Positions 26,569-35,424 of a stretch of DNA of 64,000 nucleotides are shown piece by piece. Position 1 is the first letter of the stretch. Every line of letters starts with the position of its first letter. The stretch covers positions 8,686 through 72,685 of the forward strand of contig DPDG01000024.1 of NCBI GenBank assembly GCA_003526375.1. The letters run 5' to 3'. The notes under the pieces were generated by a model. It did no database searches, was not told where the DNA came from, and saw only the letters and a program-made list of their open reading frames with translations. This stretch comes from Lentisphaeria bacterium. Lineage in GTDB: Bacteria; Verrucomicrobiota; Lentisphaeria; Victivallales; UBA1829. Both the position numbers and the translations under genes were made by a program.

Positions 26569-26868
26569 TCAGAACAGCAGGAACTTGCAGAGCTGCGCCA
26601 CAAGAATTGTCCCCGCCGCCATGACGAGAGAGTCCGGCAGCAGAGGAGAGTTTGTTAATTTCGCAAGACAGCGGAAAGCAAAAAATCCGGCGGCGAGCCA
26701 GCCGACCCACGGAATCATCAGGAGCAGTGTGCAGAACAGCCCGACCGCGATCGACACAGACAATGTGGATCTTACCCGGACGTTTGCAAGAAACATGGAT
26801 GTCTTCAGCGCCGCAATCATTACGGCAAGCAGAATCAGGAATCGAACTAAGACCCATATCATATCCAT
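26569..26868 (-). CDS. Small membrane protein
   Basis: A 99-residue protein with about three hydrophobic segments (FLILLAVMIAAL, SVSIAVGLFCTLLLMIPWVGWLAAGFFAF, SLVMAAGTILVAQLCKFLLF). GGAGGAG precedes the ATG by 7 bases. It lies 25 bases before the sigma-54 activator and 99 after the aminotransferase. No family is recognised. It could anchor or sense for the regulator, but this is only from position. Confidence 0.6.
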   Translation of the reverse strand: MDMIWVLVRFLILLAVMIAALKTSMFLANVRVRSTLSVSIAVGLFCTLLLMIPWVGWLAAGFFAFRCLAKLTNSPLLPDSLVMAAGTILVAQLCKFLLF

Positions 26869-26967
26869 GATGGACTCCTCCGGCTTCCGGGGTTGCCCCC
26901 GCGGTTGTATTTCTATCGAATCCCGTCCGGAGAATGGTCTCCTCCGGACGGGAGGTAATCCTGAAGA

Positions 26968-28152
26968 TTATCTGGAAAGCTTTTCGCAGAATCTTGCGAT
27001 TCGCGCGGCGGCTTCCCTGATGGTCTCCTCGGAACAGGCATAGGAGACACGGAGACTGTGATCGTCGCCGAATGCCTTGCCCGGAACTCCCGCGACCTTT
27101 TCTTCCTCCAGCAGACGGTTGACGAAATCTGTCGAGTTCAAGCCGAAGCTGGAAACGTCGAAGAACAGGTAGAACGCGCCGGACGGACGGATCGTTTTGA
27201 TTCCGGGAATTGCGGAAATCAGCGAGTAGATCAGGTCGCGGCGCTTTGCAAACGCCTGCCGCATCTGTTCGACGGGCTCCTGTGTTCCGGTCAGCGCGGC
27301 GAGCGCGCCATACTGCGCAAAACTCGTCGGATTGGAGGTCGTATGGCTCTGGAACGCAATGATGCGGTCCGCCAGCCATTTCGGGGCGGCGAGATAGCCC
27401 AGCCTCCAGCCCGGCATGGAATATGCCTTGCTGAACCCGTTGATCGTGATCGTGAGTTCATTCATCTCAGGAGAAACCGAGGCGATGCTCTTATGCCGGA
27501 ACTCCGGATCGTAAACCAGTTTTTCATAAATTTCGTCGGACATGACCATGATGTTGTTTTTCAGCGCGATTTCCGCGATTTTTTCAATCGTGGAAACACG
27601 GTAGACAGCACCGGTCGGGTTCGACGGCGAGTTGAGGATCAGCAGTTTCGTGCGGGGGGTGATCGCCGCCTGAAGCTGTTCCGGCTCAAGCTCGTAATTG
27701 TTTTCCGCCCTGCATTTGACGATGACCGCGGTTGCGCCTGCGGCCTTGATCATTTCCGTATAGCTGACCCAGTAGGGAGCGGGGACGATGACCTCATCGC
27801 CGGGGCCGCACAGAGTGCAGATTGCTGCAAATCCGCTGAATTTTGCGCCGGGGGAGACAATGACCTGACTGGGTTCGACCTTGATCCCGTTGTCGTTCAG
27901 GAATTTTTCCGCAATCGCCTTTTTGAGTGCGGGGATGCCGGAGGCCGGTGTATATTTCGTCTCGCCTTTCATGAGTGCATCGACTGCCGCCTGTTTGATA
28001 TGTGCGGGCGTATCGAAGTCGGGTTCACCGGCTCCCATAGCACACACATTTTCACCTGCCGCTTTCAGGGCCTTTGCCTTTGCTGCAATTGCAAGAGTTT
28101 CGGACGGGGACAGGAACGCCATCGTTCCCTTGGTTGCCTTCAGATCATTCAT
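26968..28152 (-). CDS. aspC: Aspartate aminotransferase, class I
   Basis: A 394-residue PLP aminotransferase of subgroup Ib. The PLP lysine is Lys242 in GFSKAYSMPGWRLGY; NSPSNPTG, SDEIYE and the SLRVSYA arginine near the end bind cofactor and substrate. It interconverts aspartate or related amino acids with their 2-oxo acids. SPGAKFSGFAA replaces the more common SPGAKQAL loop. AAAGGAA lies 10 bases before the ATG. It is 17 bases after the NDK gene, so the two are probably cotranscribed. Confidence 0.9.
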   Translation of the reverse strand: MNDLKATKGTMAFLSPSETLAIAAKAKALKAAGENVCAMGAGEPDFDTPAHIKQAAVDALMKGETKYTPASGIPALKKAIAEKFLNDNGIKVEPSQVIVSPGAKFSGFAAICTLCGPGDEVIVPAPYWVSYTEMIKAAGATAVIVKCRAENNYELEPEQLQAAITPRTKLLILNSPSNPTGAVYRVSTIEKIAEIALKNNIMVMSDEIYEKLVYDPEFRHKSIASVSPEMNELTITINGFSKAYSMPGWRLGYLAAPKWLADRIIAFQSHTTSNPTSFAQYGALAALTGTQEPVEQMRQAFAKRRDLIYSLISAIPGIKTIRPSGAFYLFFDVSSFGLNSTDFVNRLLEEEKVAGVPGKAFGDDHSLRVSYACSEETIREAAARIARFCEKLSR

Positions 28153-28169
28153 TTAGGCGTGTTCCTTTA

Positions 28170-29354
28170 CTATTGTTTCATTGATGCGAGATGAGCGCGG
28201 ATGATCGCGGCCATCGGATTATTTTGAATCTTGATGATCTTGGTTTCGCGTTCAAAACTTTCTTTTGAGTCGGACGCATGAGCCGTATTGACCATGACGT
28301 CATGGCCGAATTCACGGCGGATCGTGCCGCCGGGCGCCTTGGTCGGGTCCGTCGGACCGAGCACGTCGCGGATCTTCCTGACCGCATCGGGGCCTTCATA
28401 GATCAGGATCATGCATTTGACCTTGCCCGGACGGTTCAGTTCTTCCGTCGGGCACTCGTCGGGACGGCGCCCGGACATGAACTCGACGATCTTGTTGAAC
28501 TGGTCGTCCGCGTAATCCCTGCCGATGGATTCTGTAAGCATCTGTTCGGAAGCCGGATGGAATTTGAGCCCGAATTCCTCGGAGAGTTTGTCATAGGCCT
28601 TTTTGCCGATGACGGGAGCCAGTTTCTTGCGCAGGGCATTCTGAACCGGACCGTAAAATTCCAGCGCTTCCGCAACGGACATCTGGTAAATTTTGCATCC
28701 GACGATGCGCAGTCCGGTGCGGCTCAGCATATCAATGATGTTGCCGGGTTTGACGCTCGGGCATCGCCAGTTGTCGGGCTTGATGATGACCAGGGTGCGT
28801 TCGCTGTTCGGTTCCTGATGAGTCGTATTCGTCACGATGTTTTCGCTTGCTTCCGCAAAATCAGCAAGCATTCCGAGGCGCTCCTGACAGGCGTCATACA
28901 GCGGCGGCGTGAAAACGGCGGGCTCGAAGTAGTTGAGCGAGCCGTCGCGGTTGAAAACGAGGTCTGCATAAGTGTCGCGGATGGTTTCGCCGATGATATT
29001 GGTTTTGCGGTTCTTGGCGTTCGGGAGCTGCCCGACGACGGCGGAAAGTTTGGCACAGGCATCTTCGCCCTTGAAGAGGAGCATAAGGACGCGTTCGCGT
29101 GAGCCGTCGGGAAGCGGTGAAAGATTGTCAAGCATGTAATCGCTGAAAAGTTTTGCGGCGAATTCGTCGCGTTTTCCGACATGTTTTCTCATGGATGCGG
29201 CGTAAGTCTCTGCGAATTCCTTGGACGGAGTGAGCATTTGAGCTCCGACGAGATCAAGGTCCGTCCGTGAAAGCAGTCGTGCGATGATGCCGCCCGTTCT
29301 GGATTTCATGAGCGAGTAAGGGGTGATCAGAACGAATGAAAGTTCCACTGCCAT
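28170..29354 (-). CDS. ndk: Double-domain nucleoside diphosphate kinase
   Basis: A 394-residue protein, almost three times the usual 140. Residues 1-170 and 185-375 are both NDK-like. The C-terminal copy has Lys192 (VIIKPDN) and the catalytic His359 in NTAHASDS, plus an insertion of about 60 residues. The N-terminal copy has VLITPYS where the Lys is expected and FEPAVFTPP where NxxHGSD is expected, so it lacks both the Lys and His and is probably not catalytic. NDK transfers phosphate between nucleoside di- and triphosphates. The ATG at 29354 has GAGGAG 12 bases upstream; the upstream codons are AT-rich and unlike the family. Confidence 0.85.
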   Translation of the reverse strand: MAVELSFVLITPYSLMKSRTGGIIARLLSRTDLDLVGAQMLTPSKEFAETYAASMRKHVGKRDEFAAKLFSDYMLDNLSPLPDGSRERVLMLLFKGEDACAKLSAVVGQLPNAKNRKTNIIGETIRDTYADLVFNRDGSLNYFEPAVFTPPLYDACQERLGMLADFAEASENIVTNTTHQEPNSERTLVIIKPDNWRCPSVKPGNIIDMLSRTGLRIVGCKIYQMSVAEALEFYGPVQNALRKKLAPVIGKKAYDKLSEEFGLKFHPASEQMLTESIGRDYADDQFNKIVEFMSGRRPDECPTEELNRPGKVKCMILIYEGPDAVRKIRDVLGPTDPTKAPGGTIRREFGHDVMVNTAHASDSKESFERETKIIKIQNNPMAAIIRAHLASMKQ

Positions 29355-29392
29355 AGTAACAAATTTCTCCTCTTTAATTTGTTGATCTTGGT

Positions 29393-29421
29393 AATCTACC
29401 ACAATTTCCCGCTACAATCAA
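29393..29421 (-). promoter_or_regulatory. Promoter for ndk-aspC
   Basis: On the minus strand TTGATT at 29416-29421, 17-base spacer, TAGATT at 29393-29398. A small palindrome CCCGCT/AGCGGG (29408-29426) overlaps the -35 box and could be an operator. Confidence 0.55.
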
Positions 29422-29818
29422 GCGGGATTTATGTTGACTCCGTGATTTTTACGGAAAAATACACCGTGCGGCACCGTTGTGGGATTCCTGACAGCGGGAA
29501 AGTGAAAGAAGGCTGGAAGGAACAGTGGGTTCTGAATTCAATTTTTCTCTGTTCCGGTTCCGGATTTTTTATTCTTTTTTGGTATCAGCATCCTGATCTG
29601 TGAGTCGGCTTTGAGACGGAGGATGCGCCGGCATTCTTCTTGAGTCAAGGGCTCTGCTCTTGTCGTGGTCCGGCGGCGAACCGCTGGTCGTGCATAGCGC
29701 GAGAGTTCCGGGCGCTGCCATATTGCGGAAAATACGAACATTTGACCGTTTTATGTGTCCAAACACAAGGGATGGTCTGAAAAAAGCCGAAAAAAGCGAA
29801 AAAAAATGAGATTATGAC
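29422..29818. other. Intergenic stretch, no gene
   Basis: Between the divergent ndk and pseudopilin promoters there is no supported coding frame. It contains a second copy of a dispersed repeat (29608-29662), GC-rich remnants and A/T runs. Confidence 0.5.
29608..29662. repeat. Dispersed degenerate repeat, copy 2
   Basis: It shares GCTTTGAGACG and CTTGAGTCAAGGGCTCTGC blocks with 24911-24962, with about 12 additional bases between the blocks. CTTGA.TCAAG is itself a palindrome. Confidence 0.45.
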
Positions 29819-29847
29819 TTGCGATATCATGGAAAACGTGGTATAAA
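29819..29847 (+). promoter_or_regulatory. Promoter of the minor-pseudopilin operon
   Basis: TTGCGA at 29819-29824, 17-base spacer and TATAAA at 29842-29847, 54 bases before the first ATG. Confidence 0.6.
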
Positions 29848-29901
29848 AAGGAAAGAACAGAAAACAGGCGTAAAACTATAGATTTTGGAGTCTTGAGAAC
29901 G

Positions 29902-30465
29902 ATGAAGACGAAACGATCCGCATTCAACCTGATAGAGCTCACACTGGCGATCGCCGTCGTCGGTATCGGCATAGCCAGCGTCATGGCGCTTTTCATCCCC
30001 GCCATGAATGCCTCGAAAGCTTCCGTAGCGGATAATTACCTGCCTGATATCGCCGACACTTTGATGACGTTTGTCAAGATGAATCCTGGTGCAGAGCAGA
30101 TTCAGAGTGGAAAACCGAACGCAACCACATTGAACAAGTTGAATACTGCGGAGTATGCAACATTAGAGAATATCACTGATGTTACAGATCGTTATAATCT
30201 TTACAAGACAAAAGCAGACAGCAAAATAATGGGGGTTAAAATCGGCAGAGACGGAGCTGATTTCACCGGACATATTCTGATGTGGTACACGGATGATGTA
30301 AAGGATTTGTATGACAATGCCCCCAATGCTTCCACAATGAAATCAAATCACCGACGCTATTATATCGAAGTTTCGTGGCCGCTTATTGTGCCGTATGCGC
30401 AGCGTGAAAAGCGTCTGTATGTGACTGAACTTTCCATGCAAGATGCAATTACTCCGGAGAGGTGA
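29902..30465 (+). CDS. Pseudopilin, GspI/V-like minor subunit
   Basis: A 187-residue protein with a type IV prepilin signal: basic leader KTKRSAF, then NLIELTLAIAVVGIGIASVMALF, with Glu at +5 relative to the processed Asn. The rest is a beta-rich globular domain. Such minor pseudopilins start assembly of a type II secretion pseudopilus or a type IV pilus. The ATG at 29902 with GGAG 11 bases upstream is preferred over the TTG at 29893. It is first of four genes with gaps of about 4-20 bases or overlap. Confidence 0.85.
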   Translation: MKTKRSAFNLIELTLAIAVVGIGIASVMALFIPAMNASKASVADNYLPDIADTLMTFVKMNPGAEQIQSGKPNATTLNKLNTAEYATLENITDVTDRYNLYKTKADSKIMGVKIGRDGADFTGHILMWYTDDVKDLYDNAPNASTMKSNHRRYYIEVSWPLIVPYAQREKRLYVTELSMQDAITPER

Positions 30466-30469
30466 CAAG

Positions 30470-31243
30470 ATGAGCAGACCGAGAAGAATTTGCCGTTTTA
30501 CTCTGCTGGAGCTCCTCGTTTCCATGGGAGTCTTTGCGATTCTGATGCTTGCGCTGATGCAGTTTTTCACTTCCGCACAGGGGATCTGGAGCCGTTCCAA
30601 TTCCAAATCGGATATTTTTTCCGATGCCAGAATCGCGATGAATTTTTTCTCCCAGGCATTTACCTCCCGATATTACAATGCGGATGATATGAATGCAAAA
30701 ACCGGGACGGACCCGATTTTTTGGAAATATCTTGAATCTTCTGGAGAACATGCCTTTGCGGTTCTGACGCTGGATACTGACAGCAAAGGGGTGATTTCTG
30801 AAAATGATCCCTATTCGCCGTATCGGATCAAATATTTCCACTTTGTAAAAGAAGATGACAGAATAAAGCTGAAATATGCTGTTGCCAGTGATCGGAAAGA
30901 GGATAGTTCTAAAACTGCCAGAAGTTCAGATTGGATTACAGAGCTTTTGAAGGAGCCTGAAAAATTGCCGGACGATTTGACTGCGACTGTTATTCTGGAT
31001 AACATCTGCAATGTGACCGTTTATTTCAATGGTTCCGCCCCTTCAAGTCCCACAGTGGATCAGTCTGGAGTTTTGACAGTGGCTTTTTCCGTTGTTGATG
31101 CGGATACCGTCACCCGTTTGAAAGCGATGGGGAAAAGTCTTGCGGAGGCTTATTCCGAATACAGCGCCGGAGATGATACCGTTGCGGCGGGTCTGATTGC
31201 CGGATCAATCCAGACTTTTCAAGTGACAGTGAATTTAGAGTAA
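30470..31243 (+). CDS. Pseudopilin, GspJ/PilW-like minor subunit
   Basis: A 257-residue protein with signal RRICRFTLLELLVSMGVFAILMLALMQFF, containing Glu at +5. After the helix comes a long variable region with acidic beta strands and a C-terminal SIQTFQVTVNLE strand, as in GspJ. GGAGAGGTG precedes the ATG at 30470. It is predicted to be processed by prepilin peptidase and to join the pseudopilus tip. Confidence 0.85.
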   Translation: MSRPRRICRFTLLELLVSMGVFAILMLALMQFFTSAQGIWSRSNSKSDIFSDARIAMNFFSQAFTSRYYNADDMNAKTGTDPIFWKYLESSGEHAFAVLTLDTDSKGVISENDPYSPYRIKYFHFVKEDDRIKLKYAVASDRKEDSSKTARSSDWITELLKEPEKLPDDLTATVILDNICNVTVYFNGSAPSSPTVDQSGVLTVAFSVVDADTVTRLKAMGKSLAEAYSEYSAGDDTVAAGLIAGSIQTFQVTVNLE

Positions 31244-31265
31244 TCAATGCTGATTGAGGTGTTTT

Positions 31266-34200
31266 ATGAGAAAGATACAGAACATTTTCCGTATGAAAAA
31301 AGGTAAAATCCGCAATCAGCGCGGCGTTGCCTTGATTTTTACACTTGGAATTCTCGGATTGCTGACCGTGATGGCTTTGGGATTTGCCTCCACTGCGATG
31401 CTGAACCAGAAGATAGCCTCCAATTCAGCCGGTGCGTCATCCGCCAGAATGCTGGCGCAGGTTGGTGTTCAGAGAGCTTTGACTGCGGTTGCCCTTTATA
31501 CTGCCGATGCGGCGAACAACGCTGTCGGATTCAGCGATATCTTTTCCCGGGAGTATGGGAGCGGTAAAACGGGAAACCAAAATACCTGCGATTTCATCTG
31601 GAAACTGACCACAAAGATCAATGACATTCCTTTATATGAACTGCCGGTGGATTATGACAATAAGTCAGGGGTTACATGGCAGTATGTCACGGACCCGTCT
31701 GATACGACAAATAATACGCTGATCGGACGTTATGCCTATGTGGTTGTTCCTTACTACGGCGCCCTTGACCCATCCGTGAATTACGGGCAAAGCTTCACCG
31801 ATTCTACTGCCAATCCTGACAACAAACTCTTTACTGTCTATAATATTGACATGGACAAAGGTATTTCCAAAGGTTTGAAAGATACTTTCGGGATTACTTC
31901 TCTTGAGAAAACGGATGGTGCGATCAAGACGTCTCTTGACGATGTTTACGGGAAGCGTTTTTATGATTTAAGTGATTATGTGAAGCATATTCTGTATGAC
32001 AAAAGCTGGGGGGAAGCCACCGGATTCGAAAATATGCTGAAGCGCATGAAACTTTTTTATTATCTGAAAAATATCTTTGCCGTGAATCCCTATGCATATC
32101 CGGAGGCATACTGGATTTGTGACAAGACCGGCAGCGATCAGAAGCGTGCTTCCGATCATTATCTCCATCGTCTGTCGCTTGATGCATTGGTGACAGATTG
32201 GGAAGGAGTTTCCGATGGCAATTACGCATCGAAAATTGATTCATTGACAAATGCCGACAATATTACTTCTCTCCAATATTCTTCGACGGCTCCGGGTGTT
32301 TCCCCGCTTCCATGGCTTGCCGCCTGGCAGGGACCGGAAAGCAGTGATCTGGAAAGTGCCAATTGGACTGCTGATTTGCAGAAAAAACAGATTGCAGCGA
32401 ATCTGATTCAGTATAATTTAGGTGCCGACAAGCCCAGTGTTTCCAATGTAGCTACCAATGCTTTTTCCGATACAGACGTGAAAGGACCTGAATTGGAATA
32501 TTTGGGAATCGGGCGCCATCCGTATATCAACGAGATCGGTGTGGAGGCTCGTGTTGTTGCTACTGGAACTTTTGATTCAACAGATCCTACTGTAGTTCGG
32601 ACGTTGTCATATACATTAAAGCCGTCCTTGAGTTTTCAGGCAGAACTGGTTAATATGTATGATACAGTTGCTATTGATGTGTCTAAATATAAATTATACT
32701 TTTATGGCAGATTTTCTTTTACTTGCAAAAAGACACCTGATGGAACGGATGATACGATAACCTGGTCTACAAGTGGAAGCGGAACAGAAAATCATGTCCT
32801 TCTTGGTTCAGTTGTTCCGGGAGCATTCAGTAGTGGTTATTCCTCGATGATTCTGCCCGCTGATGATTCTATTTTATCTACCAGTGTCAAGACCGAATGC
32901 TCCAGTCCTAGTTTGACAGGCACGTTGACTGTACCGGCAAATACGGTAGATTATGAAAATAAGTTTTTACTGATTACAGGGATGAATCTTCAGATCACAA
33001 AAGTAGTTCTTGTCGCGGACTCTACTCTGATTCGTGATTATGCGATGCCGGAGGCCGCAGCCGTAACAGAAACAAATGTGGGAAATATTCCGACTCTTGT
33101 TGCAGAACCGAATTATTATGTAAAATCATACCAGACAGCAGATCCCCGTGTAAATCATTATCCGTCTGACTGGAAAAAAGGAGAAAAATATAATACTCCT
33201 CAGAATTATTCGGCAGCTGTTTTGGCTAAAATTGATGCTGATGGCATAACGGCAGTTACTCCGGGAGCAAAAAATACTGAGCTTCTTGAAAAATATACCG
33301 ATAAATTCAATGGAACGGATTATGACAAGGAAACTGTCACGGAGATTGCCTGCACCGGAACTGCCACCGGCAGATTGTCATCCGCGATGATCCGGCACGG
33401 CAAGATGCGGTCTCTTGCGGAATTAGGGTTGATTCATCGTGCATCCCCATTCCAGACACTGAACCTGAAAAAAGCCAGATACATCAAACGGGATACGGAG
33501 TTGAAAAAAGCAGGCGGCGCATCCTATAAGGAGGGAGACGCCAATATTCTGGATCAGTTGAAACTGCGCGGTAATGATGTCATGAAACAGTATGGAAAAG
33601 TGAATATCAATACGGCGTCCCATGAGACGTTGCAGGCGCTGTTCAACAGTGTGCCGTATCAGAAACTTGTCGATTCACCTCTCCCTGCTGATGCCAATGC
33701 CTATGAAATATTTAAAACAGCACCGGTAGCGGCAAAATATGTCAAAGATGTGGCCGACGCCGAGGTGACTGGAGCACGGAAAGCATGCGGGAACTACCAC
33801 CCGACGGCATCCGGCGATCATCCGTCCTGTCTGGCATGTTCCATTATCAACCGGAGGGAAGTGCTTCAATTTAAAGCGAGAAGTGATCTTATGCTTGACT
33901 TGAATGATTCTGCCGTATGGAGCAATTTTAACGGTGACAATGAAAACTTTTATCATGTTCCGGCTCTTCCCGGCGGCGCCACTTCCAAAGCGGATGCTTT
34001 GAAAGCGATTTCCGTATCCGGGCAGATGACGCAGGGACCGGCGGAAACAAGCACCGAAATTACAGATGTATCCGTGGAAAACGATTGGGAGCAGGAGCAA
34101 TTGATCGGGCATCTTGCCGATGTGATCACCGCCGAGCCGCCTGATCTCTGCATCATTGCGATCGGGCAGACTTTGAAAGATATAGGCGGCTCCAAAGTAT

Positions 34201-34529
34201 ACCGGAATTGGGGGATGAGCTCCATTCCTTCCATAAAGGATGATTATTATTCATCGTCTGATGATACTTACAGACTTTATCGGAAGGCTGGTTACATTCG
34301 ACCGGGGCAGACAAATGATTATCTGGAAAATAATCAGTCTTCCAGTGTTCTCGGAAAAGGTATTTTGAAGGTTGCCGACACTCCCATCAGCAAGGATAAA
34401 GATGTGGAGCTTGGTGTTTACGACGTCGGTTTCGATAAAATTACAGGGGAATCCAAGATGATTGTGTGGGTCAGAAAAGATCCTGTGACTCAGAAATGGA
34501 AAGTAGTGAGGACGATGTATGCGGAATAA
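31266..34529 (+). CDS. Giant GspK-like pseudopilus tip protein
   Basis: A 1087-residue protein; GspK is normally about 330. The N-terminus QRGVALIFTLGILGLLTVMALGFASTAMLNQ is the PilX/GspK-type helix, without the usual Glu at +5 (as in GspK). The C-terminal third contains YGKVNINTASHETLQALFNSVP, the INTA helix-hairpin of GspK. Between them lie about 700 residues of Ser/Thr/Asp-rich beta domain. TGAGGTG precedes the ATG at 31266. It would cap a secretion pseudopilus; the extra domain might recognise substrate or surface, which is inference. Its end overlaps the next gene. Confidence 0.75.
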   Translation: MRKIQNIFRMKKGKIRNQRGVALIFTLGILGLLTVMALGFASTAMLNQKIASNSAGASSARMLAQVGVQRALTAVALYTADAANNAVGFSDIFSREYGSGKTGNQNTCDFIWKLTTKINDIPLYELPVDYDNKSGVTWQYVTDPSDTTNNTLIGRYAYVVVPYYGALDPSVNYGQSFTDSTANPDNKLFTVYNIDMDKGISKGLKDTFGITSLEKTDGAIKTSLDDVYGKRFYDLSDYVKHILYDKSWGEATGFENMLKRMKLFYYLKNIFAVNPYAYPEAYWICDKTGSDQKRASDHYLHRLSLDALVTDWEGVSDGNYASKIDSLTNADNITSLQYSSTAPGVSPLPWLAAWQGPESSDLESANWTADLQKKQIAANLIQYNLGADKPSVSNVATNAFSDTDVKGPELEYLGIGRHPYINEIGVEARVVATGTFDSTDPTVVRTLSYTLKPSLSFQAELVNMYDTVAIDVSKYKLYFYGRFSFTCKKTPDGTDDTITWSTSGSGTENHVLLGSVVPGAFSSGYSSMILPADDSILSTSVKTECSSPSLTGTLTVPANTVDYENKFLLITGMNLQITKVVLVADSTLIRDYAMPEAAAVTETNVGNIPTLVAEPNYYVKSYQTADPRVNHYPSDWKKGEKYNTPQNYSAAVLAKIDADGITAVTPGAKNTELLEKYTDKFNGTDYDKETVTEIACTGTATGRLSSAMIRHGKMRSLAELGLIHRASPFQTLNLKKARYIKRDTELKKAGGASYKEGDANILDQLKLRGNDVMKQYGKVNINTASHETLQALFNSVPYQKLVDSPLPADANAYEIFKTAPVAAKYVKDVADAEVTGARKACGNYHPTASGDHPSCLACSIINRREVLQFKARSDLMLDLNDSAVWSNFNGDNENFYHVPALPGGATSKADALKAISVSGQMTQGPAETSTEITDVSVENDWEQEQLIGHLADVITAEPPDLCIIAIGQTLKDIGGSKVYRNWGMSSIPSIKDDYYSSSDDTYRLYRKAGYIRPGQTNDYLENNQSSSVLGKGILKVADTPISKDKDVELGVYDVGFDKITGESKMIVWVRKDPVTQKWKVVRTMYAE

Positions 34530-35190
34530 CTGTTTACTGATTTTGTGCCTTTGTCTGCTGGCAGAGGGGATTTATGCCCAGAATGCCGATAAGGGAAAAA
34601 ATGTGACGAAAAATTCCGTTTCAACGGCACAGAAAACGAATGCGGCATTGAGAGAGGCGCGGTTCGACCCCCGGAAACCGCAGTTGTCCGCGGATCAGGT
34701 GAAACAGGTGGACAACCGGATAAGAAGAGAGTTTTTGCAGTATCAGTTTCCGGCAACTCTTGAGGAATACGGAAAACAGGAAAAGCGCATGACGGAAATT
34801 ACCGCTTTCCGGACTGCAACCTCTTTGCGTCACATGATTTCCCATCCTGATTTGGAAGAAGTGATGAAAGTCCCGAAAGCGTGGTATCAGAGCTACTATG
34901 CACAGGTGTCTTCTTTTGAAAAGATTGCCTTGAATGTTGTAAACGCTTCAAGAAACAATAATCCGGAAAAGTATGCGGCTGCTGTGGCAGAGTTCAAGAA
35001 GCAGCAGGCGGCTTGTCTGGCGTTTCTGAAGAAGAAACAGCCGAAGATTACTTCAGAGCAACTGATGAAAATCCGGAATGCGAATATCCGCAGGCGCAGG
35101 GCGGAATACAATGCGCGTATCAAAAAGGAACGGGAAGAACAGTTGAAGAAACTCCAGGAAGAAAAATCTCAGAAAAATACAAACAAATGA
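34519..35190 (+). CDS. Secreted charged helical protein
   Basis: A 223-residue protein with a signal peptide (LLILCLCLLAEGIYAQ, cleavage near residue 20). The mature part is helical and rich in Lys, Glu, Gln and Ala, with a coiled-coil-like basic tail (ARIKKEREEQLKKLQEEK). The ATG overlaps the GspK-like stop by 11 bases, so it belongs to that operon. It could be a periplasmic partner of the pseudopilus; no family is recognised. Confidence 0.65.
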   Translation: MRNNCLLILCLCLLAEGIYAQNADKGKNVTKNSVSTAQKTNAALREARFDPRKPQLSADQVKQVDNRIRREFLQYQFPATLEEYGKQEKRMTEITAFRTATSLRHMISHPDLEEVMKVPKAWYQSYYAQVSSFEKIALNVVNASRNNNPEKYAAAVAEFKKQQAACLAFLKKKQPKITSEQLMKIRNANIRRRRAEYNARIKKEREEQLKKLQEEKSQKNTNK

Positions 35191-35279
35191 CGGATCTTTT
35201 TCCGTAATCCGGTGTCTGTTACATCAGAAAGCCATACTCCCGAATGTGGCTTTCATAAACAACTCTCTCCTTTGTTGTT

Positions 35280-35317
35280 CCTCGCATCGTCCCAAAGCGG
35301 TGCGAGGTCTTTTTTTA
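35280..35317 (+). terminator. Terminator of the minor-pseudopilin operon
   Basis: CCTCGCATC at 35280-35288 pairs with GGTGCGAGG at 35299-35307 and is followed by a T run. A second smaller hairpin (GAAAGCCA/TGGCTTTC, 35226-35253) lies before it. Confidence 0.8.
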
Positions 35318-35424
35318 CGGGGAATTCCTGCGGCATAAGTTTCTGCATATTCCGGCAATTCTTGCCGTTTTCAATTCCACTTCTCCCGGAGAGACTTCTC
35401 TGCATTGCCCGGCAGTGGAATATT

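Noticed and set aside
27058..28194. A 378-codon plus-strand frame opposite aspC
   Set aside because: aspC has all its PLP motifs; the opposing frame has none.
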